A DNA stretch of 64,000 nt from G965267335 sp965267335 (GCA_965267335.1 OZ253953.1:1426001-1490000), one strand, 5' to 3'. Positions 16,949-26,672 are shown, numbered from the stretch's first letter. The notes: generated by a model from the letters alone, not told the origin. Translations and numbers: made by a program.

Positions 16949-17763
16949 TAGCTTTCGTCCTCACTTGGGAAGCTTTGTGACTTGACGTCTTTAATATAAT
17001 TTTGAACAGAATTAGTCATTACATCGTGTAAGTTGGCATAAGTTCTAAGGAACCTTGGCTGAAACTCTATATTGATACCCAGCATATCGTGAGTTACTAA
17101 TACCTGTCCATCAACTTCGCCCCCCGCACCAATACCAATTACCGGTATGGTAAGTTCTTTTGCAATTTTTGAAGCCAGATCAGCGGGAATTTTTTCCAGT
17201 ACAAGGGCATAACATCCCGCATCCTGAAGTATGTGAGCATCTTCGATGAGTTTTTGAGCTTCTTCGTCTTCAGTTGCTCTCACTGTGTAGGTGCCGAATT
17301 TATAGATACTTTGAGGGGTTAGCCCCAGGTGTCCCATAACGGGAACGCCTGCACTGATTATTCGATGGACTGAATTCCTGATTTCCTTACCACCCTCAAG
17401 CTTCACTGTGTGTGCACCAGCTTCTTTCATAATTCGAATTGCTGAGCGCAGTGCCTCTTCCGAATTACCCTGGTAGCTACCGAAAGGTAAATCAACCACC
17501 ACCAATGCTCTGTCTACAGCTCTTACAACTGAAGAGGCGTGGTAAATCATTTGATCAAGAGTAATGGGTAAGGTTGTTTCGTGTCCTGCCATAACATTAG
17601 AGGCAGAGTCACCTACCAACATGATATCAATTCCAGCAGCATCCAGAATTTTTGCCATAGTAAAATCATAGGCAGTAAGCATGGAAATTTTTTCTCCGCG
17701 CTCTTTCATTTCCTGAATACGGTGAGTGGTGACCTTTTTGATTTCAGATTTTGATACTGACAT
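16945..17763 (-). CDS. panB: 3-methyl-2-oxobutanoate hydroxymethyltransferase (ketopantoate hydroxymethyltransferase)
   Basis: About 272 residues. Transfers a hydroxymethyl group from methylene-tetrahydrofolate to 2-oxoisovalerate in pantothenate synthesis. Signatures: LTAYDFTMAKILDAAGIDIMLVGDSA near the N terminus (metal-binding Asp), VKLEGG, GHLGLTPQS and PVIGIGAG. I prefer the ATG at 17763 (MSVSKSEIKKVTTH), which matches family N termini. An upstream ATG at 17781 and TTG at 17784 are possible, but a -7-like element (TACTTTTG, minus strand, 17782-17789) overlaps them. No other pan gene is adjacent. Confidence 0.93.
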   Translation of the reverse strand: MSVSKSEIKKVTTHRIQEMKERGEKISMLTAYDFTMAKILDAAGIDIMLVGDSASNVMAGHETTLPITLDQMIYHASSVVRAVDRALVVVDLPFGSYQGNSEEALRSAIRIMKEAGAHTVKLEGGKEIRNSVHRIISAGVPVMGHLGLTPQSIYKFGTYTVRATEDEEAQKLIEDAHILQDAGCYALVLEKIPADLASKIAKELTIPVIGIGAGGEVDGQVLVTHDMLGINIEFQPRFLRTYANLHDVMTNSVQNYIKDVKSQSFPSEDESY

Positions 17764-17869
17764 TATTTCAATTTTCGCCATCAAAAGTAATACAATTATA
17801 TCTAATAACGTGTCTCTTGGGTTGAATTATAAACCGTTGGTTTTTTGTCGATTTTACTAAAGTTTTAAG

Positions 17870-17877
17870 TAAATTTG
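17870..17877 (+). promoter_or_regulatory. Probable -7 element of ahcY
   Basis: TAAATTTG matches TAnnTTTG and lies 33 nt before the ahcY ATG. A TTTG at 17844-17847 is 22 nt upstream, slightly longer than the usual spacing. Confidence 0.55.
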
Positions 17878-17910
17878 CAGTCCTTTTGAAAATTGAAATA
17901 ATAAAACACA

Positions 17911-19218
17911 ATGATAGAAGCAGCTGAAAATTACAAAGTTAAAGATATCTCACTGGCTGAGTGGGGTAGGAAGGAAATTGAGTTGGCTGAGGCCGAAATG
18001 CCCGGGCTTATGTCTCTCCGTGAAGAATACGGAGCTACAAAACCTTTAAAAGGAGCACGCATCGCTGGATGTCTTCATATGACTATTCAAACGGCAGTGT
18101 TGATTGAAACACTGGTTGAACTTGGTGCCGAAGTTACCTGGTCATCATGTAACATCTTCTCAACTCAAGATCATGCTGCCGCTGCAATTGCTGCTGCGGG
18201 AATTCCGGTTTTTGCCTGGAAAGGAATGACAGATGAAGAGTTTGACTGGTGTATCGAGCAAACACTGACTGCATTTGAAGGCAACAAGCCCCTGAACATG
18301 ATTCTTGACGATGGAGGTGACCTAACCAATATGGTGCTGGATCAATATCCTGAGTTTGTGAATGAAATCAGAGGATTATCCGAAGAGACAACGACTGGTG
18401 TTCATCGACTTTATGAAAGACAAAAGAACGGAACACTTGCTTTACCAGCAATTAATGTGAATGACTCTGTTACTAAATCCAAGTTTGACAATAAATACGG
18501 TTGTAGAGAATCACTTGTTGACGGTATCAGAAGAGCAACGGACGTTATGATGGCAGGTAAAGTTGCTGTTGTCGCTGGTTTTGGTGATGTTGGAAAAGGT
18601 TCAGCGGAATCACTAAGAGGTGCAGGAGCCAGAGTAATTGTAACGGAGATTGATCCTATTTGTGCGCTACAAGCAGCTATGGAAGGCTTTGAAGTGAAGA
18701 AAATGGATGATGCCGTAAAAGAAGCTGACATCGTTGTGACAACTACAGGTAATAAAGACATTATCGTTGGTCGTCATTTCGAAAATATGAAGGATAAGGC
18801 TATCGTTTGTAACATTGGTCACTTCGATAATGAAATTGACATGGCATGGCTAAACGGTAACCATGGAAGTACAAAAGTAAATATCAAGCCACAGGTTGAT
18901 AAGTATACAGTAAATGGCAACGACATTATTATCCTTGCGGAGGGTAGATTGGTTAACCTTGGCTGTGCTACAGGACACCCATCGTTCGTGATGTCAAACT
19001 CATTTACTAATCAAACTCTTGCTCAACTCGAGCTTTGGAAGAACTCTGATAAATACGAGAATAAAGTATATACGCTTCCTAAACATCTTGATGAAAAGGT
19101 AGCGAGATTACACCTTGCAAAAATTGGTGTTGAGTTAGACGTACTCTCTAAAGATCAGGCAGATTATATCGGTGTTCAAGTTGAAGGCCCTTACAAGCCT
19201 GAACATTACAGATATTAA
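17911..19218 (+). CDS. ahcY: Adenosylhomocysteinase
   Basis: 435 residues. NAD-dependent hydrolysis of S-adenosylhomocysteine to adenosine and homocysteine, removing the product inhibitor of methyltransferases. Substrate-binding segments include GCLHMTIQTAVLIETL and TWSSCNIFSTQDHAAAA. The NAD site is GFGDVGKGSAESLRG at about residues 225-239. The C terminus GPYKPEHYRY supplies the conserved Lys/Tyr that reach the neighbouring subunit's NAD. Single-gene transcript with its own terminator. Confidence 0.97.
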   Translation: MIEAAENYKVKDISLAEWGRKEIELAEAEMPGLMSLREEYGATKPLKGARIAGCLHMTIQTAVLIETLVELGAEVTWSSCNIFSTQDHAAAAIAAAGIPVFAWKGMTDEEFDWCIEQTLTAFEGNKPLNMILDDGGDLTNMVLDQYPEFVNEIRGLSEETTTGVHRLYERQKNGTLALPAINVNDSVTKSKFDNKYGCRESLVDGIRRATDVMMAGKVAVVAGFGDVGKGSAESLRGAGARVIVTEIDPICALQAAMEGFEVKKMDDAVKEADIVVTTTGNKDIIVGRHFENMKDKAIVCNIGHFDNEIDMAWLNGNHGSTKVNIKPQVDKYTVNGNDIIILAEGRLVNLGCATGHPSFVMSNSFTNQTLAQLELWKNSDKYENKVYTLPKHLDEKVARLHLAKIGVELDVLSKDQADYIGVQVEGPYKPEHYRY

Positions 19219-19242
19219 TAGTTATTCGGACTAATCATATTC

Positions 19243-19275
19243 AAACCCCAATGTCTCAGGATGTTGGGGTTTTTT
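19243..19275 (+). terminator. Intrinsic terminator of ahcY
   Basis: AAACCCCAA and TTGGGGTTT arms (19243-19251, 19264-19272) enclose a 12-nt loop and run into six T residues. It starts 25 nt after the ahcY stop. Confidence 0.88.
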
Positions 19276-19687
19276 GATGAGAAAAGATAGAGATGGTTTC
19301 ATGTGAGCCTTAATATGGGCTATAAATTGACAAATCTAACTAATTCAATTTCTGCTACTCGTAGCGCAGAAATATTCTCTGACAGCATTTTTTAAATAGC
19401 AAACTCAGTTTGGTATTTACTATTGGCCTTCTGAATACATAAAAGTTTGGGCCCGCTTAACCCCACTCCTCCCTTACTTAAGGAGCGGGGTTTGAATGCC
19501 AAATGCGGATAAACTTCATTGTTGGGAAGCTTTCGATTTGGAAGGCGGTGTTGCGGGCAGAAAACAAGCAAACATAGATTTATTTATTTTTTTAATGACA
19601 GCTACAAGATGATATTGTATTGAGTTTAGATGTTGCAAGTCATTCGAATTCGATGTATGCTAGAATGCTTTAATATGATAGTAGCTG
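19276..19687. other. Intergenic region with one inverted repeat, no gene seen
   Basis: About 410 nt between ahcY and the secreted-protein cluster. No convincing ORF or RNA gene is visible. One inverted repeat at 19459-19492 (AACCCC-A-CTCCT, loop, AGGAG-C-GGGGTT) is GC-rich against an AT-rich background, but no T run follows on either strand. Confidence 0.5.
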
Positions 19688-22342
19688 CTAGTTTTTTGTT
19701 ATTCTATATGTAATATCCTTGATTTTTACAGTATATATTCCACTTGGTAAATTACTCAAATCAATTTTGTTCGATGATCCCGATCTTACCAGAATTCCTA
19801 GCTGATTGTATATTTTGAATGGTAATGCTTCAGAAATGTGAAGGATACTTTCAGTAGGGTTTGGGTAAAGGATAATCTGCTCGACATTTTCATCCTCTAT
19901 TGCAGTAACACAATTGTTAATATTAGTTATCGGAGTGATACCCGTGTTACCACCTGAGCATGTCCCGCATGCATCAACGGAAGCGGTTCCGTTCACATCA
20001 CTGTTACAATCTGTACAAGTAGAATTAGGAGTGATACCTGTGTTACCACCCGAACATGTTCCACAAGCATCTACTGTCGCTGTTCCGTTCACATCACTGT
20101 TACAATCTGTACAAGTAGAATTAGGAGTGATACCTGTGTTACCACCCGAACATGTTCCACAAGCATCTACTGTCGCTGTTCCGTTTACATCACCATTACA
20201 ATCTGTACAAGTAGAGTTAGGAGTGATACCTGTGTTACCACCCGAACATGTTCCACAAGCATCTATTGAAGCTGTTCCATTTAGATCACCGTTACAGTCA
20301 GTGCAAGTAGAGTTAGGAGTGATACCCGTATTACCACCCGAACATGTTCCACAAGCATCTATTGAAGCTGTTCCATTTAGGTCACCGTTACAGTCAGTAC
20401 AGGTAGAGTTAGGAGTGATTCCAGTATTACCGCCCGAGCAAGTTCCGCAAGCATCTATTGAAGCTGTTCCATTTAGATCACCGTTACAGTCAGTGCAAGT
20501 AGAGTTAGGAGTGATACCCGTATTACCACCCGAACATGTTCCACAAGCATCTATTGAAGCTGTTCCATTTAGGTCACCGTTACAGTCAGTACAAGTAGAG
20601 TTAGGAGTGATACCCGTGTTACCACCTGAGCATGTACCGCATGCATCAACAGAAGCGGTTCCGTTTACATCACCGTTGCAATCTGTACAGGTAGAGTTAG
20701 GAGTGATACCCGTATTTCCACCCGAGCAAGTTCCGCAAGCATCTATTGAAGCTGTTCCATTTATATCACCGTTACAATCTGTACAGGTAGAGTTAGGAGT
20801 GATACCCGTATTTCCACCCGAGCAAGTTCCGCAAGCATCTATTGAAGCTGTTCCATTTATATCACCGTTGCAATCTGTACAGGTAGAGTTAGGAGTGATA
20901 CCCGTATTTCCACCCGAGCAAGTTCCGCAAGCATCCACTGAAGCTGTTCCATTTACGTCTCCGTTACAGTCAGTTGGTCCGCTACATGACGGATTCGACT
21001 GATCTATAATAGCCCATACAGGAACCCTTTCACACACTTCTCCAACTTGTACAACAATATTATAGAGCATTCCATACCAATTGTCATTACTTGAGTTTGT
21101 GAACGAGATGATACCAGTTAATTCATTTTGTACAACACCGTACTCATATTCTGTTTGAATATAACCATCGCTCCCATCAAAATCGAGTGTATAATCTCCC
21201 GGACTCAGAGGTAAGTTTATATTAAGGGTATTCCGCCCCAAAGAGAGATTAGAAAAATTCAACTGATAACTCTCGGCTGAGTTAGCAGCATTGACAATAT
21301 TAACTGTTGCATTTATGTTGGCCTGCTGAGTGAAAATATCGATTGAGACAAGAGTTAAGTTTTGATCGATTGTGAGTGTTGAAACCCGTCCGTAATCAAG
21401 ATATGAGGTGCCAGCAGTATTTCCGTAGGTTGCTCCGGTTTGCTCCGATTTGCCAAAAGTATATCCTTGCATACTTCCGCTTTCAACATAAAATGTAGTG
21501 TTGGTTGTGATAACAGGAGAGTATGTGGTACTTGAAGAGAGTAAATTGCCATTGTTTGCGGCATCGTACCAGGAAACAGGAGTCCCTTGGGTTACGACTA
21601 GGGTGGCCTGATCACCACTTGAACAGACGGTGTCACCAACTACGGTTGGTAGAGAAGATGTGACGGTTATTTGATCTGTTTTGTCTGAGCAGCCGCTGGC
21701 AGAAATAGTGGCTTCATAAACGCCAGCTTCATTTATAGATATGGAGTTGGTTGAAAGCCCCAAGTTTGTGCCATCCTGATACCATGAGTAAGTATAGTTG
21801 CTATTATAATTCCCAGCCACCAGGTTCTGAGAAACATCAGCGCACAAATCTATATCAGGACCCAGGTCAAAGGACTCTATTTCAGCAATAATATTTACTT
21901 GATCTGAGCTTGAACATTCTCCTGCTGAATCGATTTGTACACTCCAGATTCCACCTTGAGAAACAGATTGGGTGTTATCTGTAGTTGAAGGATTGTTTTG
22001 TGAAACACCGTCTAGAAACCATTCAAAAGTTTTCACTCCATCAGGGTTGATACCAGCGTCCAAAGTAATGTTTCCAAGACCACACAGTGACTGATCACCC
22101 CCCAGGTTTGGTGCTGAGCAATCTGGGCCGCAACTGTAAGTCAAAAAATAATTAGCATTAGCTTGAACTCTTTCATATGCAGGGTTCGTTCCATTGCCCA
22201 AATTGAATTCTGGCCCAATACTTGGCCAATTTCCAGACCCCCACCAGGAGGGTTTGCTCGTCAAGTAGTACGAATTTATCAGATTGTTGCTACCCGATCC
22301 GCCATCCCAGGAAATAGTCCCTTGCTCGTTATTTCCATGCAA
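19688..22342 (-). CDS. 3' part of frameshifted secreted beta-helix protein: Ig-like domains, Cys/Asp repeats, T9SS type A tail
   Basis: An open frame of about 884 residues with no signal peptide and no proper start (the first usable codon is a TTG). Its first 60 residues (HGNNEQGTISWDGG, then KPSWWG) read as the continuation of the beta-helix domain ending at 22366, in the -1 frame. Then come Ig/PKD-like domains (PNLGGDQSLCGLGNITLDAG and similar), a beta domain of the choice-of-anchor kind (about 300-440), eleven 32-residue repeats, and a C-terminal sorting domain (IILYPNPTESILHIS to the end). In T9SS cargo such a tail directs outer-membrane export. Joined to 22366-23628, the protein would have about 1310 residues. 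See the frameshift finding. Confidence 0.75.
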   Translation of the reverse strand: MHGNNEQGTISWDGGSGSNNLINSYYLTSKPSWWGSGNWPSIGPEFNLGNGTNPAYERVQANANYFLTYSCGPDCSAPNLGGDQSLCGLGNITLDAGINPDGVKTFEWFLDGVSQNNPSTTDNTQSVSQGGIWSVQIDSAGECSSSDQVNIIAEIESFDLGPDIDLCADVSQNLVAGNYNSNYTYSWYQDGTNLGLSTNSISINEAGVYEATISASGCSDKTDQITVTSSLPTVVGDTVCSSGDQATLVVTQGTPVSWYDAANNGNLLSSSTTYSPVITTNTTFYVESGSMQGYTFGKSEQTGATYGNTAGTSYLDYGRVSTLTIDQNLTLVSIDIFTQQANINATVNIVNAANSAESYQLNFSNLSLGRNTLNINLPLSPGDYTLDFDGSDGYIQTEYEYGVVQNELTGIISFTNSSNDNWYGMLYNIVVQVGEVCERVPVWAIIDQSNPSCSGPTDCNGDVNGTASVDACGTCSGGNTGITPNSTCTDCNGDINGTASIDACGTCSGGNTGITPNSTCTDCNGDINGTASIDACGTCSGGNTGITPNSTCTDCNGDVNGTASVDACGTCSGGNTGITPNSTCTDCNGDLNGTASIDACGTCSGGNTGITPNSTCTDCNGDLNGTASIDACGTCSGGNTGITPNSTCTDCNGDLNGTASIDACGTCSGGNTGITPNSTCTDCNGDLNGTASIDACGTCSGGNTGITPNSTCTDCNGDVNGTATVDACGTCSGGNTGITPNSTCTDCNSDVNGTATVDACGTCSGGNTGITPNSTCTDCNSDVNGTASVDACGTCSGGNTGITPITNINNCVTAIEDENVEQIILYPNPTESILHISEALPFKIYNQLGILVRSGSSNKIDLSNLPSGIYTVKIKDITYRITKN
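19922..20978 (-). repeat. Eleven tandem 96-bp repeats coding for 32-residue Cys/Asp units
   Basis: Unit reads DCNGDxNGTASxDACGTC then SGGNTGITPNSTCT. Units differ mainly at the x positions (V/I/L; V/I), and two units have DCNSD. DNA identity between units is high, with scattered synonymous changes. D-x-N-G-D-x-N-G resembles calcium-binding loops of thrombospondin type 3 and EF-hand proteins; calcium binding is inferred. Confidence 0.9.
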
Positions 22343-22365
22343 GAAGGTTCCTGTAATATCATTAT

Positions 22366-23628
22366 CTATGATAATATATCTGTGATTAGTTCATTTCCTA
22401 CCAGATTTTGGTCGTGAGAATCATCTTCTATATATATGTCCCCCAAATTCACCCGGTTTCGGAAGAATGTATTTCCTGGTCCTGATGGTCCCCAAAAATC
22501 TCCAGAACCAACTCTGTTGACTATATTTCCCTCATATAAATTCATATGTGGCCAATGTCCGTGCAGGCTTAGATCATTTGGTACGCTTGAGTATTGCCAA
22601 TGATATTCAAATGAATAGTTATAAGCCATAACGTTACCGTTTGCTCCTGTTTTAGACATCATCGAATGTCGCAGTCTTCTGAAAACGCAGTTTTCCAGTA
22701 AACAATCAGATGAGTGCTTACTATGTACCACACCATATCCATTTCCTCCTCCTCCATGATTCCATGCATCTTCAAAATAGCAGCCCCTAATCTCATTTCG
22801 GGCTGAGTGAGCAACAGAAATATGAATGTTTACACCTAAATGACTGTGAATACCCCTAACCCAACAATTTGCAGTTCTTTTGAAGAAAATTGTAGTTTTA
22901 CTACCATCCTGAAGGTTTTCAATATAGAAATTTTCGAAACCAACCCACTCAGTTGTCACCAATCGCTTGATTCTTGTGTTGTAAGAAATGTCATAGTCCA
23001 TTCTGAGGCCTCGGTCAACCGTTAGATTGTTTCCATTGATAGATATAATTTTCATTATTTGACCCTTAGCGTCCTGTCCTCCGGTTGTATTCCACTTGGG
23101 GTCGGTATACATTATGTTGGCGTTGTTATCTTCTTCTATTTCAACCCAATCACCAACACTAAAACCGGATATATCGGCCACGGAGATAACCGTTTCATTC
23201 TGGTTTGTACCTCCAGTAACATCGGTTTCAGTACCATCGTAGCCTTTAAGGATTTCAAAGTCTCCACCACCTGTACCTCCAGTATTAAAATATAGTTTGG
23301 TAAGGTCTGCTCCAGCACCTCTGATTACAACATGACCAGCTCTTGGAATCTCGATCTCTGATTCAAAGTAATAATCACCGGGACCAAGATAAATTACCAC
23401 ATCATCGCCTGCATTTGCATCGATGAGATTTTGTAATGCAGTCGTGTTATCAGTTGATCCATCTGCGATTCCTCCATTAGAAAGGAAGTCTACAATATTT
23501 TCCCAACATGGAATACCTCCTTCCACACCGGTCATTGACCAGTCAGCTCTATTATTAATGTCTACAGTTTGAGCCTGGGACGAAATAGATAATAGGAGTG
23601 AAAAAATAATTGTTATATAGTTTTTCAT
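22366..23628 (-). CDS. 5' part of frameshifted secreted pectate-lyase-like beta-helix protein
   Basis: 420 residues. Signal peptide MKNYITIIFSLLLSISSQAQ. The rest is a right-handed beta-helix of the pectate lyase 3/polygalacturonase-like superfamily: ADGSTDNTTALQNLIDA at about residue 56, VVIRGAGADLTKL near 105, then a ladder of short strands with Asn-rich turns (NEIRGCYFEDAWNHGGGGNG, LLENCVFRRLRHS). The predicted role is polysaccharide cleavage or binding; substrate not identified. The frame stops at TAG 22366-22368 in the middle of a beta-helix coil, and the missing C-terminal part is found in the -1 frame immediately downstream. Confidence 0.8.
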   Translation of the reverse strand: MKNYITIIFSLLLSISSQAQTVDINNRADWSMTGVEGGIPCWENIVDFLSNGGIADGSTDNTTALQNLIDANAGDDVVIYLGPGDYYFESEIEIPRAGHVVIRGAGADLTKLYFNTGGTGGGDFEILKGYDGTETDVTGGTNQNETVISVADISGFSVGDWVEIEEDNNANIMYTDPKWNTTGGQDAKGQIMKIISINGNNLTVDRGLRMDYDISYNTRIKRLVTTEWVGFENFYIENLQDGSKTTIFFKRTANCWVRGIHSHLGVNIHISVAHSARNEIRGCYFEDAWNHGGGGNGYGVVHSKHSSDCLLENCVFRRLRHSMMSKTGANGNVMAYNYSFEYHWQYSSVPNDLSLHGHWPHMNLYEGNIVNRVGSGDFWGPSGPGNTFFRNRVNLGDIYIEDDSHDQNLVGNELITDILS

Positions 23629-23747
23629 TTGGTCTTAATTAAGTTTTATCGTTTTGAACTTTCAGATGTAATCTGAGTTTCCATTTTGTCATTCGAAATG
23701 CAGATTCTGAATTACCAAGAGACATTGATCCTACTAACCCCGAGGAA

Positions 23748-26672
23748 TTATTCTTTGCTAAGTTTGATCATGTGATCATTGGTTTTAATGAAATAAACTC
23801 CTGATTTATAAATTGATATGTCGATTTTGTTGGATTTTCCAGACATTAGTTTTCGGCCCGAAATATCAAACAGAGTCCATTCGGCAGATTGAGACAAATG
23901 AATTATACAGGTTGTCGGGTTCGGGTATAGTGTAATCTCCCCAACAGCGTTACCGTCAATTGCGGTAATACAATTGTTTGCGTCTGTTTCCGGAATGATT
24001 CCAGTGTTACCACCTGAGCATGTTCCACAGGCATCAACAGAAGCTGTTCCATTTAGGTCTCCGTTACAATCTGTACAAGTAGAGTTAGGAGTGATGCCCG
24101 TGTTACCACCCGAGCATATTCCACAAGCATCCACTGAAGCTGTTCCATTTAGGTCTCCGTTACAATCTGTACAAGTAGAATTAGGAGTGATGCCCGTGTT
24201 ACCGCCCGAGCATATTCCGCAAGCATCAACAGAAGCTGTTCCATTTGCATCACCATTACAATCAGTACAAGTTGAGTTAGGAGTGATGCCCGTGTTACCA
24301 CCTGAGCATGTTCCGCAAGCATCAACAGAAGCTGTTCCATTTACATCACCGTTACAGTCAGTACAAGTGGAGTTAGGAGTGATTCCAGTGTTGCCACCCG
24401 AACATGTTCCACAGGCATCTATTGAAGCGGTTCCGTTCATATCTCCGTTACAATCTGTGTTTCCCGCACATGATGTGTGGTTTGCATCTATTACTGCATG
24501 AACGGGTGTCCTATTACAGGTATTACCGGCTGTTACCCTCCAATTGTAAGAATAGGCATACCTGGGTTCGTCTTGAAACCATTCAGGTTCTGCTCCATCT
24601 ATTGTAATAACATCAGCAACAGTATAAGGATAACTTACCTGTGGGTCATTTTCATTTGAGTACGCAAGTTTGACGGTAGTACCGGTAAAGTCCATATAGT
24701 AAGTGCCGGGTGTAAGATTGAAATCAGTAGCAAATCTATTTTCAATACCACCAATAGCATTACTGAAGCTTTTCGTTGCAACCACGGAGCTATTATCACT
24801 AGCAAGTATTTGGATCATCACATCCCCAGTGACTTGTGGCCAAACACTTATTGAATCAATTGTTAGATCTGTCAAAACATTGAACCGGTTTCTAAATGTC
24901 CAGTTGTTCTGATTCCATGCCCGATTATTTGTGAAATCTGGTTCAGGGATACCCACTAGAGTGCTCACTCCAGCGGCATCTTCTACATAGTAGCTTGTCG
25001 TGGATGAGATATTAGGCGTGATAGAATTACCTGTTGCTATGAAGTTGCCTCCAGTCGGGGCATCATACCAGTCATAGGTGCTATTTCCAGATACAAACAA
25101 GTTGGCAGGACCGGATGTACAAATTGTGTCATGTGTAACATCAAGTAAACCAGATGAAATTGTGATATCATCACTTACGGGACTACAGCCTGTCGCAGTA
25201 ACCGTTACTTCAAATAAGCCTGCTTCCAAAGCATTGTAGGTTTGATTAGTCGCTCCTGAAATGGGATATCCATCTTTGGTCCATGCATAGGAAATTCCAG
25301 TTCCTGTAATGCCGGCATCAAGGGTTACCTGAGATTGAGTGCATAAATCTTGATCAGAACCCAGATCTATTGTTGGTAGGGTTCCGGAAATATAAATCTG
25401 ATCGGTTTGTATGCAACCTGCAGAGTCAGCTATTACTTCATAGGTGCCAGCATTTGATGCAACATAAGACCCTGAACTTGCACCTCCAATAGTCACTCCA
25501 TCCAGTGTCCAACTAAACGTCCTTCCTCCCGAACCATCCAGCCCGCAATCTAGAGTAATTGACCCGACACCACAAAGAGTTTTGTCATTGCCAAGGTTTG
25601 CGTTGGTACAATAATGACCACATGTGTTAAGATTAGATACAACTCCTGATGCAAGTGAAGCGTTTCCATTGTCATTTAGATGAACATTATCCTGCAAACC
25701 AGAGTTGTCGGTATAGTCCCAACCATCGATATAACAAAGGTTAGAGTAGGTGTTCATCAAGTCACTAATAATACTAAGTTGGCCATCACTTAATATGGGT
25801 ACCGTTCTTGCCGCAGTATTCGTTGGGTTTGTGGTATATGTTGGAAGAATGGCCATAACTTTTGCTGATGGGAACTTTCGGCAAATAGTGTCTAATATGG
25901 CTTCGTATTGAGGGAAGGTATTGTTATTGAAGTAATTATCATTTCCTGAGTAATGTACATCATTGTATCCCCATAGAATTGTAACAAGATCAGGTTCTAT
26001 TCCCGATGATAAGTTATCCAATATCCCATCATATACTTTAGAACCTCCTATGGCCCAGTTGTAAAGTTCATAACCTTCACTATCCGCGATTAATCGTGAA
26101 TACGTATTGTGTGATCCATTCTGGGTAACACCAACCCCCATAGTAATTGAATTTCCGATAGCCAGGTAAATTGGTTTGTTATTACAATCAATAGTTTCCA
26201 AAGAATATCCCGAGGTAAGCTCAATACTTTTTAGGTTCATTTGTGTGTACACCGGCATGACGAATTTCCATTCAACAGATGTGCCTCCAGAATTTGTTAA
26301 GGGGATGTCATAATCATTGGTTGTAAACTGAAAAACGTCATTCTTAAATACAGCAATATTATGGTAAAAAAAATGTTGTCCGGTATATGTTTGGTCATCG
26401 GCAAACTCTACATCAAGTGCAGGACTAGCCGTTTTTATTTTCATAACAATGCCGGCAGATGAAGCAGCCCTTTTAGAAGTATAATACCCTGAAACATCTA
26501 TTTCGGCATAACTTTTTGGGAAGCGCCATGTTCTAAGCTCACCACCAGAGACCACCTCTGTTTCTGTAACTCCTTCCCAGCAAATATTAGGGTCTGTGAC
26601 CGAAATGTTGGTTTGTGCAAAGCTATATAAATGTTGTAGCAAAAGTATGAATGCAAGTAGTTCCCTTTTCAT
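23748..26672 (-). CDS. Secreted SGNH-type carbohydrate esterase with Ig-like domains, Cys/Asp repeats and T9SS type A tail
   Basis: 974 residues. Signal peptide to about residue 19 (YSFAQ). An N-terminal jelly-roll-like domain (20-165) precedes an SGNH hydrolase domain (about 166-350): block I AIGNSITMG with Ser175, a GGS glycine, WGYND (block III Asn), and the DNVHLND block with Asp328 and His331. Then follow Ig/PKD-like domains (350-560), a choice-of-anchor-like domain, five 32-residue Cys/Asp repeats and a type A sorting domain (ITLYPNPTTCIIHLS onwards). The arrangement suggests deacetylation of plant or algal polysaccharide, acting with its glycosidase neighbours; the exact bond is not shown. 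It may share a transcript with the broken beta-helix gene 119 nt downstream. Confidence 0.85.
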   Translation of the reverse strand: MKRELLAFILLLQHLYSFAQTNISVTDPNICWEGVTETEVVSGGELRTWRFPKSYAEIDVSGYYTSKRAASSAGIVMKIKTASPALDVEFADDQTYTGQHFFYHNIAVFKNDVFQFTTNDYDIPLTNSGGTSVEWKFVMPVYTQMNLKSIELTSGYSLETIDCNNKPIYLAIGNSITMGVGVTQNGSHNTYSRLIADSEGYELYNWAIGGSKVYDGILDNLSSGIEPDLVTILWGYNDVHYSGNDNYFNNNTFPQYEAILDTICRKFPSAKVMAILPTYTTNPTNTAARTVPILSDGQLSIISDLMNTYSNLCYIDGWDYTDNSGLQDNVHLNDNGNASLASGVVSNLNTCGHYCTNANLGNDKTLCGVGSITLDCGLDGSGGRTFSWTLDGVTIGGASSGSYVASNAGTYEVIADSAGCIQTDQIYISGTLPTIDLGSDQDLCTQSQVTLDAGITGTGISYAWTKDGYPISGATNQTYNALEAGLFEVTVTATGCSPVSDDITISSGLLDVTHDTICTSGPANLFVSGNSTYDWYDAPTGGNFIATGNSITPNISSTTSYYVEDAAGVSTLVGIPEPDFTNNRAWNQNNWTFRNRFNVLTDLTIDSISVWPQVTGDVMIQILASDNSSVVATKSFSNAIGGIENRFATDFNLTPGTYYMDFTGTTVKLAYSNENDPQVSYPYTVADVITIDGAEPEWFQDEPRYAYSYNWRVTAGNTCNRTPVHAVIDANHTSCAGNTDCNGDMNGTASIDACGTCSGGNTGITPNSTCTDCNGDVNGTASVDACGTCSGGNTGITPNSTCTDCNGDANGTASVDACGICSGGNTGITPNSTCTDCNGDLNGTASVDACGICSGGNTGITPNSTCTDCNGDLNGTASVDACGTCSGGNTGIIPETDANNCITAIDGNAVGEITLYPNPTTCIIHLSQSAEWTLFDISGRKLMSGKSNKIDISIYKSGVYFIKTNDHMIKLSKE
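23990..24460 (-). repeat. Five tandem 96-bp Cys/Asp repeats
   Basis: Same unit as in the two neighbouring genes (DCNGDxNGTASV). Two units carry DACGIC in place of DACGTC, a variant absent from the arrays of the other two genes but present in the isolated unit of the glycosidase gene. Confidence 0.88.

Noticed and set aside
19914..21002. Long open frame (362 codons) on the plus strand, Pro/Val-rich repeats
   Set aside because: It is the antisense of the Cys/Asp repeat array; 96-bp periodicity keeps an antisense frame open. The same occurs at 23974-24501 and 26935-28077. No start context or independent gene features.
22366..22400. Programmed ribosomal frameshift in the beta-helix gene
   Set aside because: No slippery heptamer or downstream pseudoknot was apparent; a simple one-base loss or sequence error explains the two frames better.
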